Assembly: GCF_009749465.1 (NCBI RefSeq)
Contig: NZ_WBIS01000001.1
Coordinates: 1,083,104 to 1,147,103, forward strand
Source: Agromyces terreus
GTDB taxonomy: Bacteria; Actinomycetota; Actinomycetes; Actinomycetales; Microbacteriaceae
Reading direction: 5' to 3'
DNA length: 64,000 nucleotides
In this document: piece by piece, positions 36,921-47,061 of the stretch
Position numbering within the stretch: position 1 is the first letter of the stretch
How the letters are laid out: each line of letters begins with the position of its first letter
The notes under the pieces: generated by a model
Database searches by the model: none
The model's input: only the letters and a program-made list of their open reading frames with translations
What the model was told of the DNA's origin: nothing
Made by a program: the position numbers and the translations under genes

Positions 36921-37678
36921 GCCGCCGCCTCCATGGCGAGCATGTACGTGCTGATCTGCTCGGCGCCGGAGCGCCCGGCGTCGCGCACGATCCGGCCGTC
37001 GGCGAGGAACACGACCCGGTCGGCGTGGCTCGCGGCGATCGGGTCGTGGGTCACCATGACGATCGACTGCCCGTACTTCGCGGCGGCCGAGGCGAGGAGC
37101 GCGAGCACCTCGCGGCCGGTGCGGGAGTCGAGGTTTCCGGTCGGCTCGTCGGCGAAGACGAGATCCGGCCGGGTCGCGAGCGCGCGGGCGATGGCCACGC
37201 GCTGCTGCTGCCCGCCCGAGAGCTCGTGCGGACGGTGGGTGACGCGCGCGGTGAGCCCGAGCGTGTCGAGCAGCTCGTCGATCCACGCACGCTCCTGCGC
37301 GGTCGGCCGGCGCCCGTCGAGGTCGAACGGCAGCATCACGTTGGCCCGCACGTCGAGGGTGGGCACGAGGTTGAACGACTGGAAGACGAACCCGATGCGT
37401 CGGCGGCGCAGCAGGGTGAGCTCGCGGTCGCCGAGGTCGGTGATCTCGGTGTCGCCGAGCCAGACCCGGCCCGACGAGGGCGAATCGAGTCCCGCCATGA
37501 TGTGCATGAGCGTCGACTTGCCCGAGCCCGACGGGCCCATGATCGCCGTGAACTCGCCGCGTCGGAGGCCGATGGAGACGTCTTCGAGCGCGCTGACCGC
37601 CCCGGAGCCGCTGCCGTAGCGCTTGGCGAGGGTGGTGACGCGTGCGATGAGCCCGAGGTCTGAGGGTTGGATCTGCAT
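36917..37678 (-). CDS. ABC transporter ATP-binding protein (LolD/MacB-like)
   Basis: 253 residues, one ABC domain. Walker A is GPSGSGKST, the Q loop FVFQSFNLVPTLD, the signature LSGGQQQR, Walker B LVFADEPTGNLD, and the switch His is in VMVTHD. These are the hallmarks of the MacB/LolD/FtsE export group. A TAGCGT -10-like sequence is 10 bases upstream of the ATG. It is part of an apparent sensor kinase, regulator, ATPase and permease cluster. Confidence 0.93.
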   Translation of the reverse strand: MQIQPSDLGLIARVTTLAKRYGSGSGAVSALEDVSIGLRRGEFTAIMGPSGSGKSTLMHIMAGLDSPSSGRVWLGDTEITDLGDRELTLLRRRRIGFVFQSFNLVPTLDVRANVMLPFDLDGRRPTAQERAWIDELLDTLGLTARVTHRPHELSGGQQQRVAIARALATRPDLVFADEPTGNLDSRTGREVLALLASAAAKYGQSIVMVTHDPIAASHADRVVFLADGRIVRDAGRSGAEQISTYMLAMEAAA

Positions 37679-37763
37679 GACGTCGACGCTACGGATCGGC
37701 CCCGCCCGCGGTCATCCGGCGAGGGGATGGTCCTGCGTCATCCCAGCGGATGACGCCGCGGCG

Positions 37764-37819
37764 CCGCGACCGCGCTTCCGCGACCGCGCCTACTCGATCG
37801 CGCCTACTCGATCGCGCCG
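37764..37819. repeat. Degenerate 14-bp tandem repeat at the 3' end of the response regulator gene
   Basis: Four 14-bp units: two CCGCGACCGCGC(T/C)T followed by two of ACTCGATCGCGCC(T/G). The last overlaps the end of the regulator gene and its stop codon, so the extra copies lie just beyond the stop. Confidence 0.6.
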
Positions 37820-38475
37820 AGGTCGTGTTCGTACGCGAACACGACGAGCTGCACCCGGTCGCGCAGGCCGAGCTTCGCGAGGATGCGGCTCACATGCGTC
37901 TTCACCGTCGCCTCCGAGAGGAACTCGGATGCCGCGATCTCGCCGTTCGAGAGGCCGCGCGCCGCGAGCGCGAAGATCTCGCGCTCGCGCGGCGTCAGGG
38001 TGCGCCACGACTCCGGGGCGGGGCGTCGACCGCTCCCGCGCGTCACCTGCGCGAAGAGCTCGCGGGTCGCGCTGGCCGCGATGACCTGATTGCCCTGATG
38101 CACGGTGCGGATCGCCGCGAGCAGGAACTCGGGGTCGGCGTCCTTCAGCACGAATCCGCTCGCGCCGGCCCGGATCGCGCTCGCCGCGTTCTCGTCGAGG
38201 TCGAACGTCGTGAGCACGAGGACCCGCGGCGCACGTCGCCCGTCGCGTTCGGCTCCGGCGAGGATGCGCTCGGTCGCCTGGATGCCGTCGAGCAGCGGCA
38301 TCCGGACGTCCATGAGCATGACGTCGGGCCGGGTCGCGGCGGCGAGGTCGACCGCGGCGATGCCGTCGCCGGCCTCGCCGACCACCGAGAGGTCGGGCTG
38401 CGACTCGACGAGCATGCGAACGCCGCCCCGGAACAGCGCCTGGTCGTCGACGAGCGCCACGCGGATGCCGGTCAT
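37804..38475 (-). CDS. NarL/LuxR-type response regulator
   Basis: 223 residues. The receiver has VALVDDQ, the phosphoacceptor Asp in DVMLMDVRMP (about residue 54) and Lys in FVLKDAD. The C-terminal LuxR helix-turn-helix reads LTPREREIFALAARGLSNGEIA, then SEATVKTHVSRILAKLGLRDR. It overlaps the kinase stop as ATGA and likely controls the ABC transporter genes downstream. Confidence 0.94.
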   Translation of the reverse strand: MTGIRVALVDDQALFRGGVRMLVESQPDLSVVGEAGDGIAAVDLAAATRPDVMLMDVRMPLLDGIQATERILAGAERDGRRAPRVLVLTTFDLDENAASAIRAGASGFVLKDADPEFLLAAIRTVHQGNQVIAASATRELFAQVTRGSGRRPAPESWRTLTPREREIFALAARGLSNGEIAASEFLSEATVKTHVSRILAKLGLRDRVQLVVFAYEHDLGAIE

Positions 38476-39701
38476 ACGTCGCTCCTCGGTTGCGCCGGGA
38501 TGTTCGCGACGACGCGGAACCCGCCGTCGGTGCCGGGCCCCGCGCTCAGCGAGCCACCGACGAGTTGGGCGCGCTCGTGCATGCCGGTGATGCCGTGCCG
38601 CGCCGCGGTCGGTGCCGAGCCGGCGGCAACCGCCACGGCGCCCGCCGCGGAGCCCCCGCCCGCGCCCGCGGCATCCGCAGCGACGCGGTTCGAGATCTCG
38701 AGCGCGACGGCCTCGTCGGCCCAGGCGATGCGCACGTCCACCGGCGCCGCCGTGTCGCCGTGTCGCAGCGCGTTCGTCAGCGCCTCCTGGACGATGCGGT
38801 AGACGGCGATCTGGTGGCCGGTGCCGAGCTCGCGACGCTCCCCCGTCTCGACGAGGCGCACATCGAGTCCGGCATCGACCACGCCCTCGATGAGCCCGTC
38901 GAGGTCGTCGAGCACCGGCTGCGGCGCCGCTCCCTCGCGGTGGCGCAGCTCGGCCAGGAGCACGCGGACGTCGCCGAGCGCGCCGCGGGCGACGCCGGAG
39001 ATCGTCGAGAGCGCCTCGGATGCCGCATCAGGCCGGGTCTTCGCCGCGAACCGCGCACCGTCGGCCTGGGCGATGACGACGGCGAGCGAGTGCGCCACGA
39101 CATCGTGCATGTCGCGCGCGATGCGGTTGCGCTCCTGCTCGACGCCGTAGCGGTACTCGACGAGCTCGCGCTCGCGATTGGCCGCCTCCTCGCGGCGGCG
39201 CACCTCGCGCCCGTCGCGCACCGAGCGGGCGAGCAGGCCGGCGGTCCACGCGAGCACCAGCAGCGCCGACGAGGCGACGAAGAGGAACGCGGCGATGACC
39301 CAGGCGTGCGGCCCGGCGACGTCGAAGCCCTCGAACAACGGCATCAGCACCTGCAGGTACACCGTCGCGATCAGCGCCCCCACGACGGCCGAGGCCAACC
39401 CGAGCCACTTCAGCAGCCGGCCGCCGTGCGCCGACGTGGAGTAGAGCACGCCGAGCACCGCGAAGTCGTAGAACTGCAGGTCGCGAAGCGCCGCCATCTG
39501 CACGACCGCGGCGCCCCACGCGATGCCGAGGGACCACGCCGGGTCGAGTCGCCGCACCGAGAGCGCGGTGAGGAACGCCAGCAGGGCGACCAGGTCGGCC
39601 CAGTTGCCGAGCAGCGCGAAGGGCAGCGCCATCAGGCCGAACACCACCGCGAGGATGATGTCGGTCCTCAGCTTCGCGCGGCTGATGCGGGACTCGGGCA
39701 C
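38472..39701 (-). CDS. Sensor histidine kinase (HisKA_3 type)
   Basis: 409 residues. The N-terminal half has about five to six hydrophobic segments. The phosphoacceptor is in IARDMHDVVAHSLAVVIAQADGAR. The ATPase domain has VQEALTNALRHG (N box), but the usual DxGxG is replaced by an Ala/Gly-rich loop (AADAAGAGGGSAAG) before GITGMHERA, as in many actinobacterial kinases. It partners the downstream regulator. Confidence 0.92.
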   Translation of the reverse strand: MPESRISRAKLRTDIILAVVFGLMALPFALLGNWADLVALLAFLTALSVRRLDPAWSLGIAWGAAVVQMAALRDLQFYDFAVLGVLYSTSAHGGRLLKWLGLASAVVGALIATVYLQVLMPLFEGFDVAGPHAWVIAAFLFVASSALLVLAWTAGLLARSVRDGREVRRREEAANRERELVEYRYGVEQERNRIARDMHDVVAHSLAVVIAQADGARFAAKTRPDAASEALSTISGVARGALGDVRVLLAELRHREGAAPQPVLDDLDGLIEGVVDAGLDVRLVETGERRELGTGHQIAVYRIVQEALTNALRHGDTAAPVDVRIAWADEAVALEISNRVAADAAGAGGGSAAGAVAVAAGSAPTAARHGITGMHERAQLVGGSLSAGPGTDGGFRVVANIPAQPRSDV

Positions 39702-39807
39702 CGCTCCACCGTACGCGCTGCATGCTCCGGATGCCGCGCGGCCCGGGCCGAATCATCCTCGAGTCGTACGCGGCATCCGTCGGCCCGATGGCGGGGACCT
39801 CGACCGA

Positions 39808-40701
39808 TCAGAACCCGAGGCGCCCCAGCTGCTTCGGGTCGCGCTGCCAGTCCTTCGCGACCTTGATGTGCAACGCCAGGTAGACCTTGCGGCCGAGCAG
39901 GCCCTCGATCTGTGCGCGCGCCGTCGCGCCGACCTCGCGCAGCCGCGCGCCGCCCTTGCCGATGATGATGCCCTTCTGGCTGTCGCGCTCGACGTAGAGG
40001 TTCGCGTAGATCTCGAGCAGGTCCTTGTCTTCGCGCTCGACCATGTCGTCGACGACCACGGCGATCGAGTGCGGCAGCTCGTCGGTCACGCCCTCGAGGG
40101 CCGCCTCGCGGATGAACTCGGCGATGCGTTCGGACGTGTCTTCGTCGGTGGTCGTCTCGGCCGGGTACAGCGGCTGGCTCGACTCGGGCAGGAGGGTCAG
40201 CAACTCGTCGACGAGCACCTCGAGCTGGTCGCCCTCGGGGGCCGAGACGGGCACGATCGCCGCCCACTCGCGCAGCTCCGACACGGCGAGGAGCTGCTCG
40301 GCGATCTTCGACTTCGACGTGGCGTCGGTCTTCGTGACCACGGCGACCTTCTTCGCCCGCGGATACTGGTCGAGCTGCTCGTTGATGAACCGGTCGCCCG
40401 GGCCGATGGGCTCGTTCGCGGGCACGCAGAACGCGATCACGTCGACGTCGCCGAGGGTGGACTGCACGAGCGAGTTGAGGCGCTCGCCGAGCAGCGTGCG
40501 CGGGCGGTGCAGGCCCGGCGTGTCGACGAGGATCAGCTGGCCGTGGTCGCGGTGCACGATGCCGCGGATCGCGCGCCGCGTGGTCTGCGGCTTCGAGCTC
40601 GTGATCGCCACCTTCTCGCCGACCAGCGCGTTGGTGAGCGTCGACTTGCCGACGTTGGGCCGCCCCACGAACGAGACGAATCCTGCGCGGTACTCAGCCA
40701 C
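39808..40701 (-). CDS. era: GTPase Era
   Basis: 297 residues. The G domain has GRPNVGKST (G1), TTRR (G2 region), DTPG (G3) and TKTD (G4). The C-terminal KH domain has IYVERDSQKGIIIGKGG-like sequence ending AKDWQRDPKQL. It binds 16S rRNA in 30S assembly. The GTG at 40701 is chosen because GAAGGA lies six bases upstream; it overlaps the end of the corC-like gene, and ATG 40716 is less likely. Confidence 0.95.
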   Translation of the reverse strand: MAEYRAGFVSFVGRPNVGKSTLTNALVGEKVAITSSKPQTTRRAIRGIVHRDHGQLILVDTPGLHRPRTLLGERLNSLVQSTLGDVDVIAFCVPANEPIGPGDRFINEQLDQYPRAKKVAVVTKTDATSKSKIAEQLLAVSELREWAAIVPVSAPEGDQLEVLVDELLTLLPESSQPLYPAETTTDEDTSERIAEFIREAALEGVTDELPHSIAVVVDDMVEREDKDLLEIYANLYVERDSQKGIIIGKGGARLREVGATARAQIEGLLGRKVYLALHIKVAKDWQRDPKQLGRLGF

Positions 40702-42010
40702 GGTGCTTCCTTCCATCGGGGTCGACCGGCTCGAACGCGGTCTGCGCGTCGATGAGGGCCTGATCGCGTTCGACGAGGATCGTCGAGATGCGCTTCCTGC
40801 GTCCTTCGGTGCGCTCGGCCTCGAGGACGAGCCCCGAGACCATGGCCCGCTCGCCGGGCTGCGCGAGGCGCCCGAGGCCTTTCGCGAGCAGACCGCCCGC
40901 GGAGTCGACGTCTTCGTCTTCGAGCTCGAGCCCGAACACCTCGCCGAGCTCGTCGACCGGAAGCCGCGCGCTCACCCGGTAGCGGCCGTCGCCCAGGTCC
41001 TCGACCTGCACGGCCTCGCGGTCGTACTCGTCGGAGATGTCGCCGACGAGCTCTTCGATGACGTCTTCGAGCGTGACGAGCCCGGCGATGCCGCCGTACT
41101 CGTCGACGACCATGGCCAGGTGGTTCTTGTCGAGCTGCATCTGGCGCAGCAGCGCGTCGGCCTTCATCGAGTCGGGCACGAACACGGCCGGCCGCACGAG
41201 CTCGCCGACGGTCAGGTCGCCCGCGTCGAGCGGCCGCTCGAAGCCGAGCCTGGCCAGGTCGCGCAGGTACAGGATGCCGGCGACGTCGTCGGCATCCTGC
41301 TCGATGACCGGGATTCGCGAGTACCCGGCGTTCAGGAACAGCGCCATCGCCTGGGCGAGATGCGCCGTCGAGTCGATCGTCACCATGTCGGTGCGCGGGA
41401 TCATGACCTCGCGGGCGACCGTGTCGTTGAACTCGAAGATGGAGTGGATGAGCTCGCGGTCGCCCTCGTCGAGCACCTCGAGCTCGGTCGCCTCGTCGAC
41501 CATGCTGAGCAGTTGCTCCTCGCTCGAGACGCCGGCGAAGCGGATGCGCCCGGGCGTCACCCGGTTGCCGAGGGAGACGAGCGCGTTCGCGAGCGGGCCG
41601 AGCAGCACGCGGAGGAAGTGCACGAGCGGTGCCGTGAGCCGAAGCACCGTGCCGGCGTGCGCGCGCCCCACGCTGCGCGGGCTCGCCCCGACCAGCACGA
41701 ACGAGACGGCCGTCATGAGCAGGGCCGACCAGAGCAGCACCCACCACACGTTGTCGAGGAAGGACGCGAACGCGAGGGTCACGAGCACCGCCGCGGTCGT
41801 CTCGGCGATGATGCGCATGAAGTTCACGGCGTTCACGTGCGCGCCGGTGTCGTCGGCGATCGCGAGCAACGACCGACGGGCGCGCGAGCCGACCGACAGG
41901 TCGGAGACATCCGCCCGGCTCGTGGCCGCGAGCGCGGAGTCGACGGCGGCCATGAGCCCGCCGAATGCGACGAGGATCAGGGCCGCACCGAGGAAGAGCC
42001 AGGGTTGCAT
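40694..42010 (-). CDS. CNNM/CorC family hemolysin-like membrane protein
   Basis: 438 residues. An N-terminal DUF21 domain has four hydrophobic segments, followed by two CBS domains (REVMIPRTDMVTID and HLAMVVDEYGGIAGLVTLEDVIEELVGDI) and a C-terminal CorC-type domain (LPVDELGEVFGLEL). The family is linked to magnesium or cobalt transport. It lies between ybeY and era, the standard order. Confidence 0.92.
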   Translation of the reverse strand: MQPWLFLGAALILVAFGGLMAAVDSALAATSRADVSDLSVGSRARRSLLAIADDTGAHVNAVNFMRIIAETTAAVLVTLAFASFLDNVWWVLLWSALLMTAVSFVLVGASPRSVGRAHAGTVLRLTAPLVHFLRVLLGPLANALVSLGNRVTPGRIRFAGVSSEEQLLSMVDEATELEVLDEGDRELIHSIFEFNDTVAREVMIPRTDMVTIDSTAHLAQAMALFLNAGYSRIPVIEQDADDVAGILYLRDLARLGFERPLDAGDLTVGELVRPAVFVPDSMKADALLRQMQLDKNHLAMVVDEYGGIAGLVTLEDVIEELVGDISDEYDREAVQVEDLGDGRYRVSARLPVDELGEVFGLELEDEDVDSAGGLLAKGLGRLAQPGERAMVSGLVLEAERTEGRRKRISTILVERDQALIDAQTAFEPVDPDGRKHRG

Positions 42011-42011
42011 G

Positions 42012-42473
42012 TCAGCGGCGCCGCTCCTGCATCGTGAAGCCCACCAGGAGGTCGCGCTGCAGTCCGAACATCTCCCGCTCGTCTTCGGGCTCGGCGTGGT
42101 CGAACCCGAGCAGGTGCAGGAGTCCGTGGGTCGTCAGGAGGGTCAGCTCGTCGACGAGCGGATGCCCCGCGGCGCGCGCCTGCGTCTCGGCGACCTGCGG
42201 GCACAGCACGATGTCGCCGAGCAGGCCCGGCGGCGTCGGGTTCTCGTCGCTGCCCGGGCGCAGCTCGTCCATCGGGAAGCTGAGCACGTCGGTGGGGCCC
42301 GGCTCGTCCATCCACTGCACGTGCAGCTGCTCCATCGCGCCCTCGTCGACGAGCACGATCGCCAGTTCGGCGTCGCGGTGCACGTGCAGCGCGTCGAGCA
42401 CGTAGACGGCGAGCCGCTGCAGCACGGTCTCGTCGATCTCGACCGCTGATTCGTTGTTGACCTCGATGCTCAC
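42012..42473 (-). CDS. ybeY: Endoribonuclease YbeY
   Basis: 153 residues. The zinc motif HGLLHLLGFDH (HxxxHxxxxxH) is intact and PTDVLSFPMDE matches the family. It acts in 16S rRNA 3' end maturation and ribosome quality control. Its ATG overlaps the phoH stop as ATGA. Confidence 0.96.
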   Translation of the reverse strand: MSIEVNNESAVEIDETVLQRLAVYVLDALHVHRDAELAIVLVDEGAMEQLHVQWMDEPGPTDVLSFPMDELRPGSDENPTPPGLLGDIVLCPQVAETQARAAGHPLVDELTLLTTHGLLHLLGFDHAEPEDEREMFGLQRDLLVGFTMQERRR

Positions 42474-43546
42474 GAGTTGCTGCCCCTTCGAGGGAGGTGG
42501 TCGCGCGGGGCGGCGTGCCCGCGTCGTTCGGCACGGTTCGCGAACTCGCGCGCCTGGTCGCGTTCGAACCGCTGCGCCTGCGCGCGCTGGTCGTACTCGG
42601 TGTAGGCGTCGACGATGCGGCCGACGAGCGTGTGGCGCACGACGTCTTCGCTCGTGAGCCGTGAGAAGTGGATGTCGTCGACGTGGTCGAGGATGCGCGT
42701 CACGGTGCGCAGGCCGCTCGCGCCGCCCGGCAGGTCGATCTGGGTGATGTCGCCGGTGACCACCATCTTCGACCCGAAGCCGAGCCGGGTGAGGAACATC
42801 TTCATCTGCTCGGGCGTGGTGTTCTGCGCCTCGTCGAGCACGACGAAGGAGTCGTTGAGGGTGCGGCCGCGCATGTAGGCGAGCGGGGCGACCTCGACCG
42901 TGCCCGAGGCGAGCAGCTTCGGCACCATCTCGGGGTCCATCATCTCGTTCAGCGCGTCGTAGAGCGGCCGGAGGTACGGGTCGATCTTGTCGGTCAGCGT
43001 GCCGGGCAGGAACCCGAGCCGCTCGCCGGCCTCGACGGCCGGACGCGTGAGGATGATGCGGCTGACCTCTTTGCGCTGCAGCGCCTGCACGGCCTTCGCC
43101 ATGGCGAGGTAGGTCTTGCCCGTGCCCGCAGGGCCGATGCCGAAGACGATGGTGTGCTCGTCGATGGCGTCGACGTAGGCGCGCTGCCCCTCGGTCTTCG
43201 GGCGGATGGTCTTGCCCCTGGACGAGACGATGACCTGCGCGAGCAGCTCGGACGGACGGGAATCGGGATCGGCGTCGATCATGCGGGCCGAGCTCCTCAC
43301 TTCGGTGGGTGTCGGGTCCTGCCCGCCTCGGACGAGCTCGAGGAGCTCCTCGATGAGGCGGCGGACCCTGCGTCGGTCTTCGGCTTCGCCGCGGATGCCG
43401 ATCTCGTTGCCGCGAACATGCACCTCGACGCCCGGGTACTCGCGCTGCACCGTGGAGAGCAGGCGGTCCTGCGGGCCGAGGAGGCGCACCATCGCGATGC
43501 CGTCGATGCGCAGCCGCTCCTCGTCGTCGTGCGCCGGGTCGGTCAC
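42470..43546 (-). CDS. phoH: PhoH-like ATPase
   Basis: 358 residues from GTG 43546. Walker A is [16 protein letters not shown], Walker [11 protein letters not shown], and [16 protein letters not shown] is the family signature. The N-terminal extension ([16 protein letters not shown]) has a KH-like look and is usual in this group. No ATG fits; GTG 43546 gives the family length. It is linked to RNA metabolism with YbeY. Confidence 0.93.
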   Translation of the reverse strand: MTDPAHDDEERLRIDGIAMVRLLGPQDRLLSTVQREYPGVEVHVRGNEIGIRGEAEDRRRVRRLIEELLELVRGGQDPTPTEVRSSARMIDADPDSRPSELLAQVIVSSRGKTIRPKTEGQRAYVDAIDEHTIVFGIGPAGTGKTYLAMAKAVQALQRKEVSRIILTRPAVEAGERLGFLPGTLTDKIDPYLRPLYDALNEMMDPEMVPKLLASGTVEVAPLAYMRGRTLNDSFVVLDEAQNTTPEQMKMFLTRLGFGSKMVVTGDITQIDLPGGASGLRTVTRILDHVDDIHFSRLTSEDVVRHTLVGRIVDAYTEYDQRAQAQRFERDQAREFANRAERRGHAAPRDHLPRRGSNS

Positions 43547-43562
43547 GGGCTCGTGCTGCGGG

Positions 43563-43922
43563 TCATCCGCCAAGCGAGGCCTCCTCGAGGCCGCCGGCGA
43601 GCACGTGGGCGTGCACGTGGAACACGGTCTGGCCGGCGCCGGCGCCCGTGTTGAAGACGAGCCGGAACTCGCCGTCGGCGAGGTCTGACGCGACGCCCCG
43701 TGCGACCTCCACGAGTTCGGCGAGCAGGCCGGGGTCGCCGGCCGCGAGCTCGACGACGTCGCGGTACGCGCCGGTCTTCGTCGTGACGACCACGTGCACC
43801 GGCGCCTTGGGCGCGATGTCGTGGAACGCGATGACGCGCGGGGTCTCGGCGACGATGGTCGCGGGGATCTCACGCGCGGCGATGCGCTCGAAGACGGTGG
43901 GCTCGGCCTCGGCTGCGGTCAT
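43563..43922 (-). CDS. HIT family protein
   Basis: 119 residues. The histidine triad is HVHAHVL, preceded by NTGAGAGQTVFHVH. Relatives of this HINT-like branch hydrolyse purine nucleoside phosphoramidates. It lies between rsmE and phoH in the heat-shock/ribosome operon. Confidence 0.93.
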   Translation of the reverse strand: MTAAEAEPTVFERIAAREIPATIVAETPRVIAFHDIAPKAPVHVVVTTKTGAYRDVVELAAGDPGLLAELVEVARGVASDLADGEFRLVFNTGAGAGQTVFHVHAHVLAGGLEEASLGG

Positions 43923-43946
43923 CCCCCCATCGTACCGACGGATGCC

Positions 43947-44681
43947 TCACCACCGCCCGAGTTCGGCGCTCAGCACGGCGATCGCCGCGGGGCCCGCCGT
44001 CGAGGTGCGCAGGACCGAGGAGCCGAGCCGCACGGTCTCGGCGCCCGCGGCCACGAGCCGTTCGAGCTCGCCGGGCGCGATGCCGCCCTCCGGCCCGACC
44101 ACGAGCACGAGGTCGCGGCCGTCGTCGCGGAGGTCGGTGATGCGCGCCTCGGCCGTGGGCTCGAGCAGCAGTACCCGCGCCCCGCCGCACAGGGCGGCGA
44201 CGCCCGCGGTCGCGGTGAGGGCGGCGACCTCGGGCATCCACGCCCGCATGGACTGCTTGGTCGCCTCGCGCACGATGCTCGCCCAGCGCGCGCGGCCCTT
44301 CTCGGCCTTCGCGCCCTCCCAGCGCGAGACCGACCGGCTCGCCGACCACGGCACGATCGCGTCGACGCCCAGTTCGGTGGCGGCCTGCACCGCGAGCTCG
44401 TCGCGGTCGCCCTTCGCGAGCGCCTGCACGAGGGTGATGCGGGGACTCGGAGCCGGCACCGTCTCGACCGAGACGACCTCGACGACGAGCTCGCGCGGCG
44501 CGGTCGCGACGACGGCGCACTGCGCGAGCGTGCCGCGGGCGTCGCCGATCGCCACCTGCTCGCCCGGTCTCAGCCTCGACACGGTCACGGCGTGGCGCGC
44601 CTCGTCGCCGGTGAGCCGCGCCTCGTCGCCCGCCGACGCGCCGGCGAGGTCGAGGGATTCGTCGAGGTAGAGGTGGCTCAT
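43947..44681 (-). CDS. rsmE: 16S rRNA m3U1498 methyltransferase
   Basis: 244 residues with an N-terminal PUA-like domain (DEARHAVTVSRLRPGEQVAI) and a C-terminal SPOUT knot (LVLVVGPEGGIAPGELERL and VRLGSSVLRTSTAGPAAIA). It methylates U1498 of 16S rRNA using S-adenosylmethionine. It is 16 bases after dnaJ. Confidence 0.95.
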   Translation of the reverse strand: MSHLYLDESLDLAGASAGDEARLTGDEARHAVTVSRLRPGEQVAIGDARGTLAQCAVVATAPRELVVEVVSVETVPAPSPRITLVQALAKGDRDELAVQAATELGVDAIVPWSASRSVSRWEGAKAEKGRARWASIVREATKQSMRAWMPEVAALTATAGVAALCGGARVLLLEPTAEARITDLRDDGRDLVLVVGPEGGIAPGELERLVAAGAETVRLGSSVLRTSTAGPAAIAVLSAELGRW

Positions 44682-44697
44682 CGCGCGATCTCGGCTC

Positions 44698-45798
44698 TCA
44701 GCCGAGGAACCGGTCGCGCAGGCGCGCGAAGAGGCCCTGCTGGAAGTGGCTGAGCGCCGGTGCGGGCGCCTTCTTCGACGCGGCGAACTGCTGCATGAGA
44801 TCGCGCTCCTTCGACGACAGCTTCGTCGGGGTGACCACCTGCACGCCGACCTTGAGGTCGCCCCGGCCGTTGCCGCGGAGCTTGGTCACGCCGCGGTCCT
44901 TGACGGTCAGGATCTCGCCGCTCTGCAGACCCGCCTTGATCTCGACGTCGACGTCGCCGTCGAGGGCCTCGATCTTCGCCGTCGTGCCGAGGATCGCGTC
45001 GGTCATCGAGATCTCGAGCGTCGCGAGCAGGTCGTCGCCGTTGCGGCTGAAGACGTCGTGGTTCTTGACCTTGATCTCGAGGTACAGGTCGCCGTTCGGC
45101 CCGCCCGCGGGGCCGGCCTCGCCCGAGCCGGGCATCTGCAGGCGGACGCCCGTGTCGACGCCGGCCGGGATGTCGACCGGGACCGTGCGGCGTGCGCGCA
45201 CGCGACCCTGCCCCTGGCAGGTCACGCACGGGGTCGCGATGACCGTGCCGTAGCCGCGGCACGTGCCGCACGGGCTCGAGGTCATGACGTTGCCGAGGAG
45301 CGAGCGCACGGCGCGCTGGATCGAGCCGGTGCCGTGGCACATGTCGCACGTGACCGGCGAGGTGCCCGGCTGGCAGCACGACCCGTTGCAGGTCTGGCAG
45401 ACGACGGCCGTGTCGACCTCGATCTCGCGGTGCGTGCCGAAGACGACCTCGTCGAGGCCGACCTCGACGCGGATCAGGGCGTCCTGGCCCCGCTCGCGAC
45501 GAGACCGCGGCCCGCGGGTCTGCTGACCGGCTCCGAAGAACGTCTCGAAGATGTCGCCGAATCCGCCGAAGCCCTGCGCTCCCCCGAATCCGCCCTGGTC
45601 GCCGAGGTCGTACTGCTGGCGCTGCTTGGGATCGGAGAGCACGTCGTACGCGTGCGTGACCGACTTGAAGCGCTCGGATGCCTCCGCGCCCGGGTTGACG
45701 TCGGGGTGCAGCTCTCTGGCGAGGCGCCGATAGGCCTTCTTGATCTCGTCGGGCGTGGCCTCGCGGGAGACGCCGAGGACTTCGTAGTGATCTGCCAC
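44698..45798 (-). CDS. dnaJ: Chaperone DnaJ
   Basis: 366 residues. The J domain has HPDVNP (HPD motif), then a Gly/Phe-rich segment ([20 protein letters not shown]), then a zinc region with four CxxC pairs and the C-terminal substrate domains. The GTG at 45798 gives the canonical [14 protein letters not shown] start. It follows hrcA and so is CIRCE-controlled; this is the DnaJ2-type copy of Actinobacteria, with no dnaK nearby. Confidence 0.96.
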   Translation of the reverse strand: MADHYEVLGVSREATPDEIKKAYRRLARELHPDVNPGAEASERFKSVTHAYDVLSDPKQRQQYDLGDQGGFGGAQGFGGFGDIFETFFGAGQQTRGPRSRRERGQDALIRVEVGLDEVVFGTHREIEVDTAVVCQTCNGSCCQPGTSPVTCDMCHGTGSIQRAVRSLLGNVMTSSPCGTCRGYGTVIATPCVTCQGQGRVRARRTVPVDIPAGVDTGVRLQMPGSGEAGPAGGPNGDLYLEIKVKNHDVFSRNGDDLLATLEISMTDAILGTTAKIEALDGDVDVEIKAGLQSGEILTVKDRGVTKLRGNGRGDLKVGVQVVTPTKLSSKERDLMQQFAASKKAPAPALSHFQQGLFARLRDRFLG

Positions 45799-45847
45799 GG
45801 AGGGCGTGTCCTTTCGATTGCGGGAGGGCCGAGGGGGGACGGCCGGC

Positions 45848-46870
45848 TCAGTTCTCGCCGAGCGTGCGGGAGAGGTATCTGGCGACCGCGCGAACCGCGG
45901 CGATGCTGTGCGAGTAGTCCATGCGGGTCGGGCCGACCACCCCGAGCCGCGAGACGTCGCGCCCGGGGATCTCGAACGCGCTCGAGAGCACCGACGCCTC
46001 GCCGAGCCCGAACGACGCGTTCTCGCGCCCGATGCGCACGGCCACCGGGTGCTCGTCGCCGGCCATCTCGCCGAAGAGGCGCAACAGCACGACCTGCTCC
46101 TCGATGGCCTCGATGACGCCGAGGATCGACCCCGCGAAGTCCTGTTCGGTGCGCACGAGGTTCGCGGCGCCCGCGACGACGAGGCGGTCCTGCCGCTGCG
46201 CCCGCGCCTGCTCGGCGAGCGTGGTCGCGAGCGTGCGCAGCGCCTCGGCGTCGACCGGGGCGACGTCGTCGAACGGACCGGACAGCGCGTCCGCGGCATC
46301 CGCCATCGCCTTGCCGCCGACGACCTCGTTCAGGCGCGCGCGCAACGCGGCCAGCGTCTCGTCGTCGATGCGCCGGGCGAGCTCGGCGACCCGCTGCTCG
46401 ACCTGGCCGGAGTCGGTGATGAGGATGCAGAGGACGCGGTCGGGCGCGAGCGAGACGAGCTCGATGTGGCGCACGCGGGCGCTGCCGAAGCTCGGGTACT
46501 GCACGACCGCGAGCTGCCTGGTCAGCTGGGCGACGAGTCGCACCGTGCGGGCGAGGAGCTCGTCGAGGTCGCTCGACTCGCCGAGGAACGTCTCGATCGC
46601 GTGCCGCTGCGCGCGCGTCATGGGGCGCACCTCGGTGAGTTGGTCGACGAAGACCCGATAGCCCTTGTCGGTGGGGATGCGACCCGAGGAGGTGTGCGGG
46701 GCCGCGATGAGCTCCTCCTCTTCGAGGAGGGCCATGTCGTTGCGGATCGTCGCGGCGGAGACCCCGAACGCGTGGCGCTCGACGATCGCCTTCGACCCCA
46801 CGGGCTCCCGGGAGGCGACGTAGTCCTGCACGATCGCGCGGAGGACGGCGAGGCTGCGTTCGGAGACCAT
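45848..46870 (-). CDS. hrcA: Heat-inducible transcription repressor HrcA
   Basis: 340 residues. The N-terminal winged helix reads [27 protein letters not shown], then [18 protein letters not shown], the HrcA signature. It represses class I heat-shock genes through CIRCE, a perfect-format copy of which lies just upstream. Confidence 0.96.
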   Translation of the reverse strand: MVSERSLAVLRAIVQDYVASREPVGSKAIVERHAFGVSAATIRNDMALLEEEELIAAPHTSSGRIPTDKGYRVFVDQLTEVRPMTRAQRHAIETFLGESSDLDELLARTVRLVAQLTRQLAVVQYPSFGSARVRHIELVSLAPDRVLCILITDSGQVEQRVAELARRIDDETLAALRARLNEVVGGKAMADAADALSGPFDDVAPVDAEALRTLATTLAEQARAQRQDRLVVAGAANLVRTEQDFAGSILGVIEAIEEQVVLLRLFGEMAGDEHPVAVRIGRENASFGLGEASVLSSAFEIPGRDVSRLGVVGPTRMDYSHSIAAVRAVARYLSRTLGEN

Positions 46871-46891
46871 GTTCCTCGCTTTCGCCGACCT

Positions 46892-46918
46892 TTAGCACTC
46901 GTTCGGTGCGAGTGCCAA
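46892..46918. promoter_or_regulatory. CIRCE operator
   Basis: TTAGCACTC-N9-GAGTGCCAA, matching the CIRCE consensus TTAGCACTC-N9-GAGTGCTAA with a single change. A TATGAT -10 box on the minus strand (46918-46923) abuts it, so HrcA bound here would block hrcA-dnaJ transcription. Confidence 0.93.
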
Positions 46919-47061
46919 TCATACCGGCAATCTCAGGGTAATCCCCATTGCCGACACTCCGCCCCGGCGCTACCGTTGGCGTGATCCGCGAGTCATCAAG
47001 GCTGCGATCGCCCGTTCCTCGCAGCAGCGGCTCACTCCCCGAACCCCGAAAGGCACGCATC

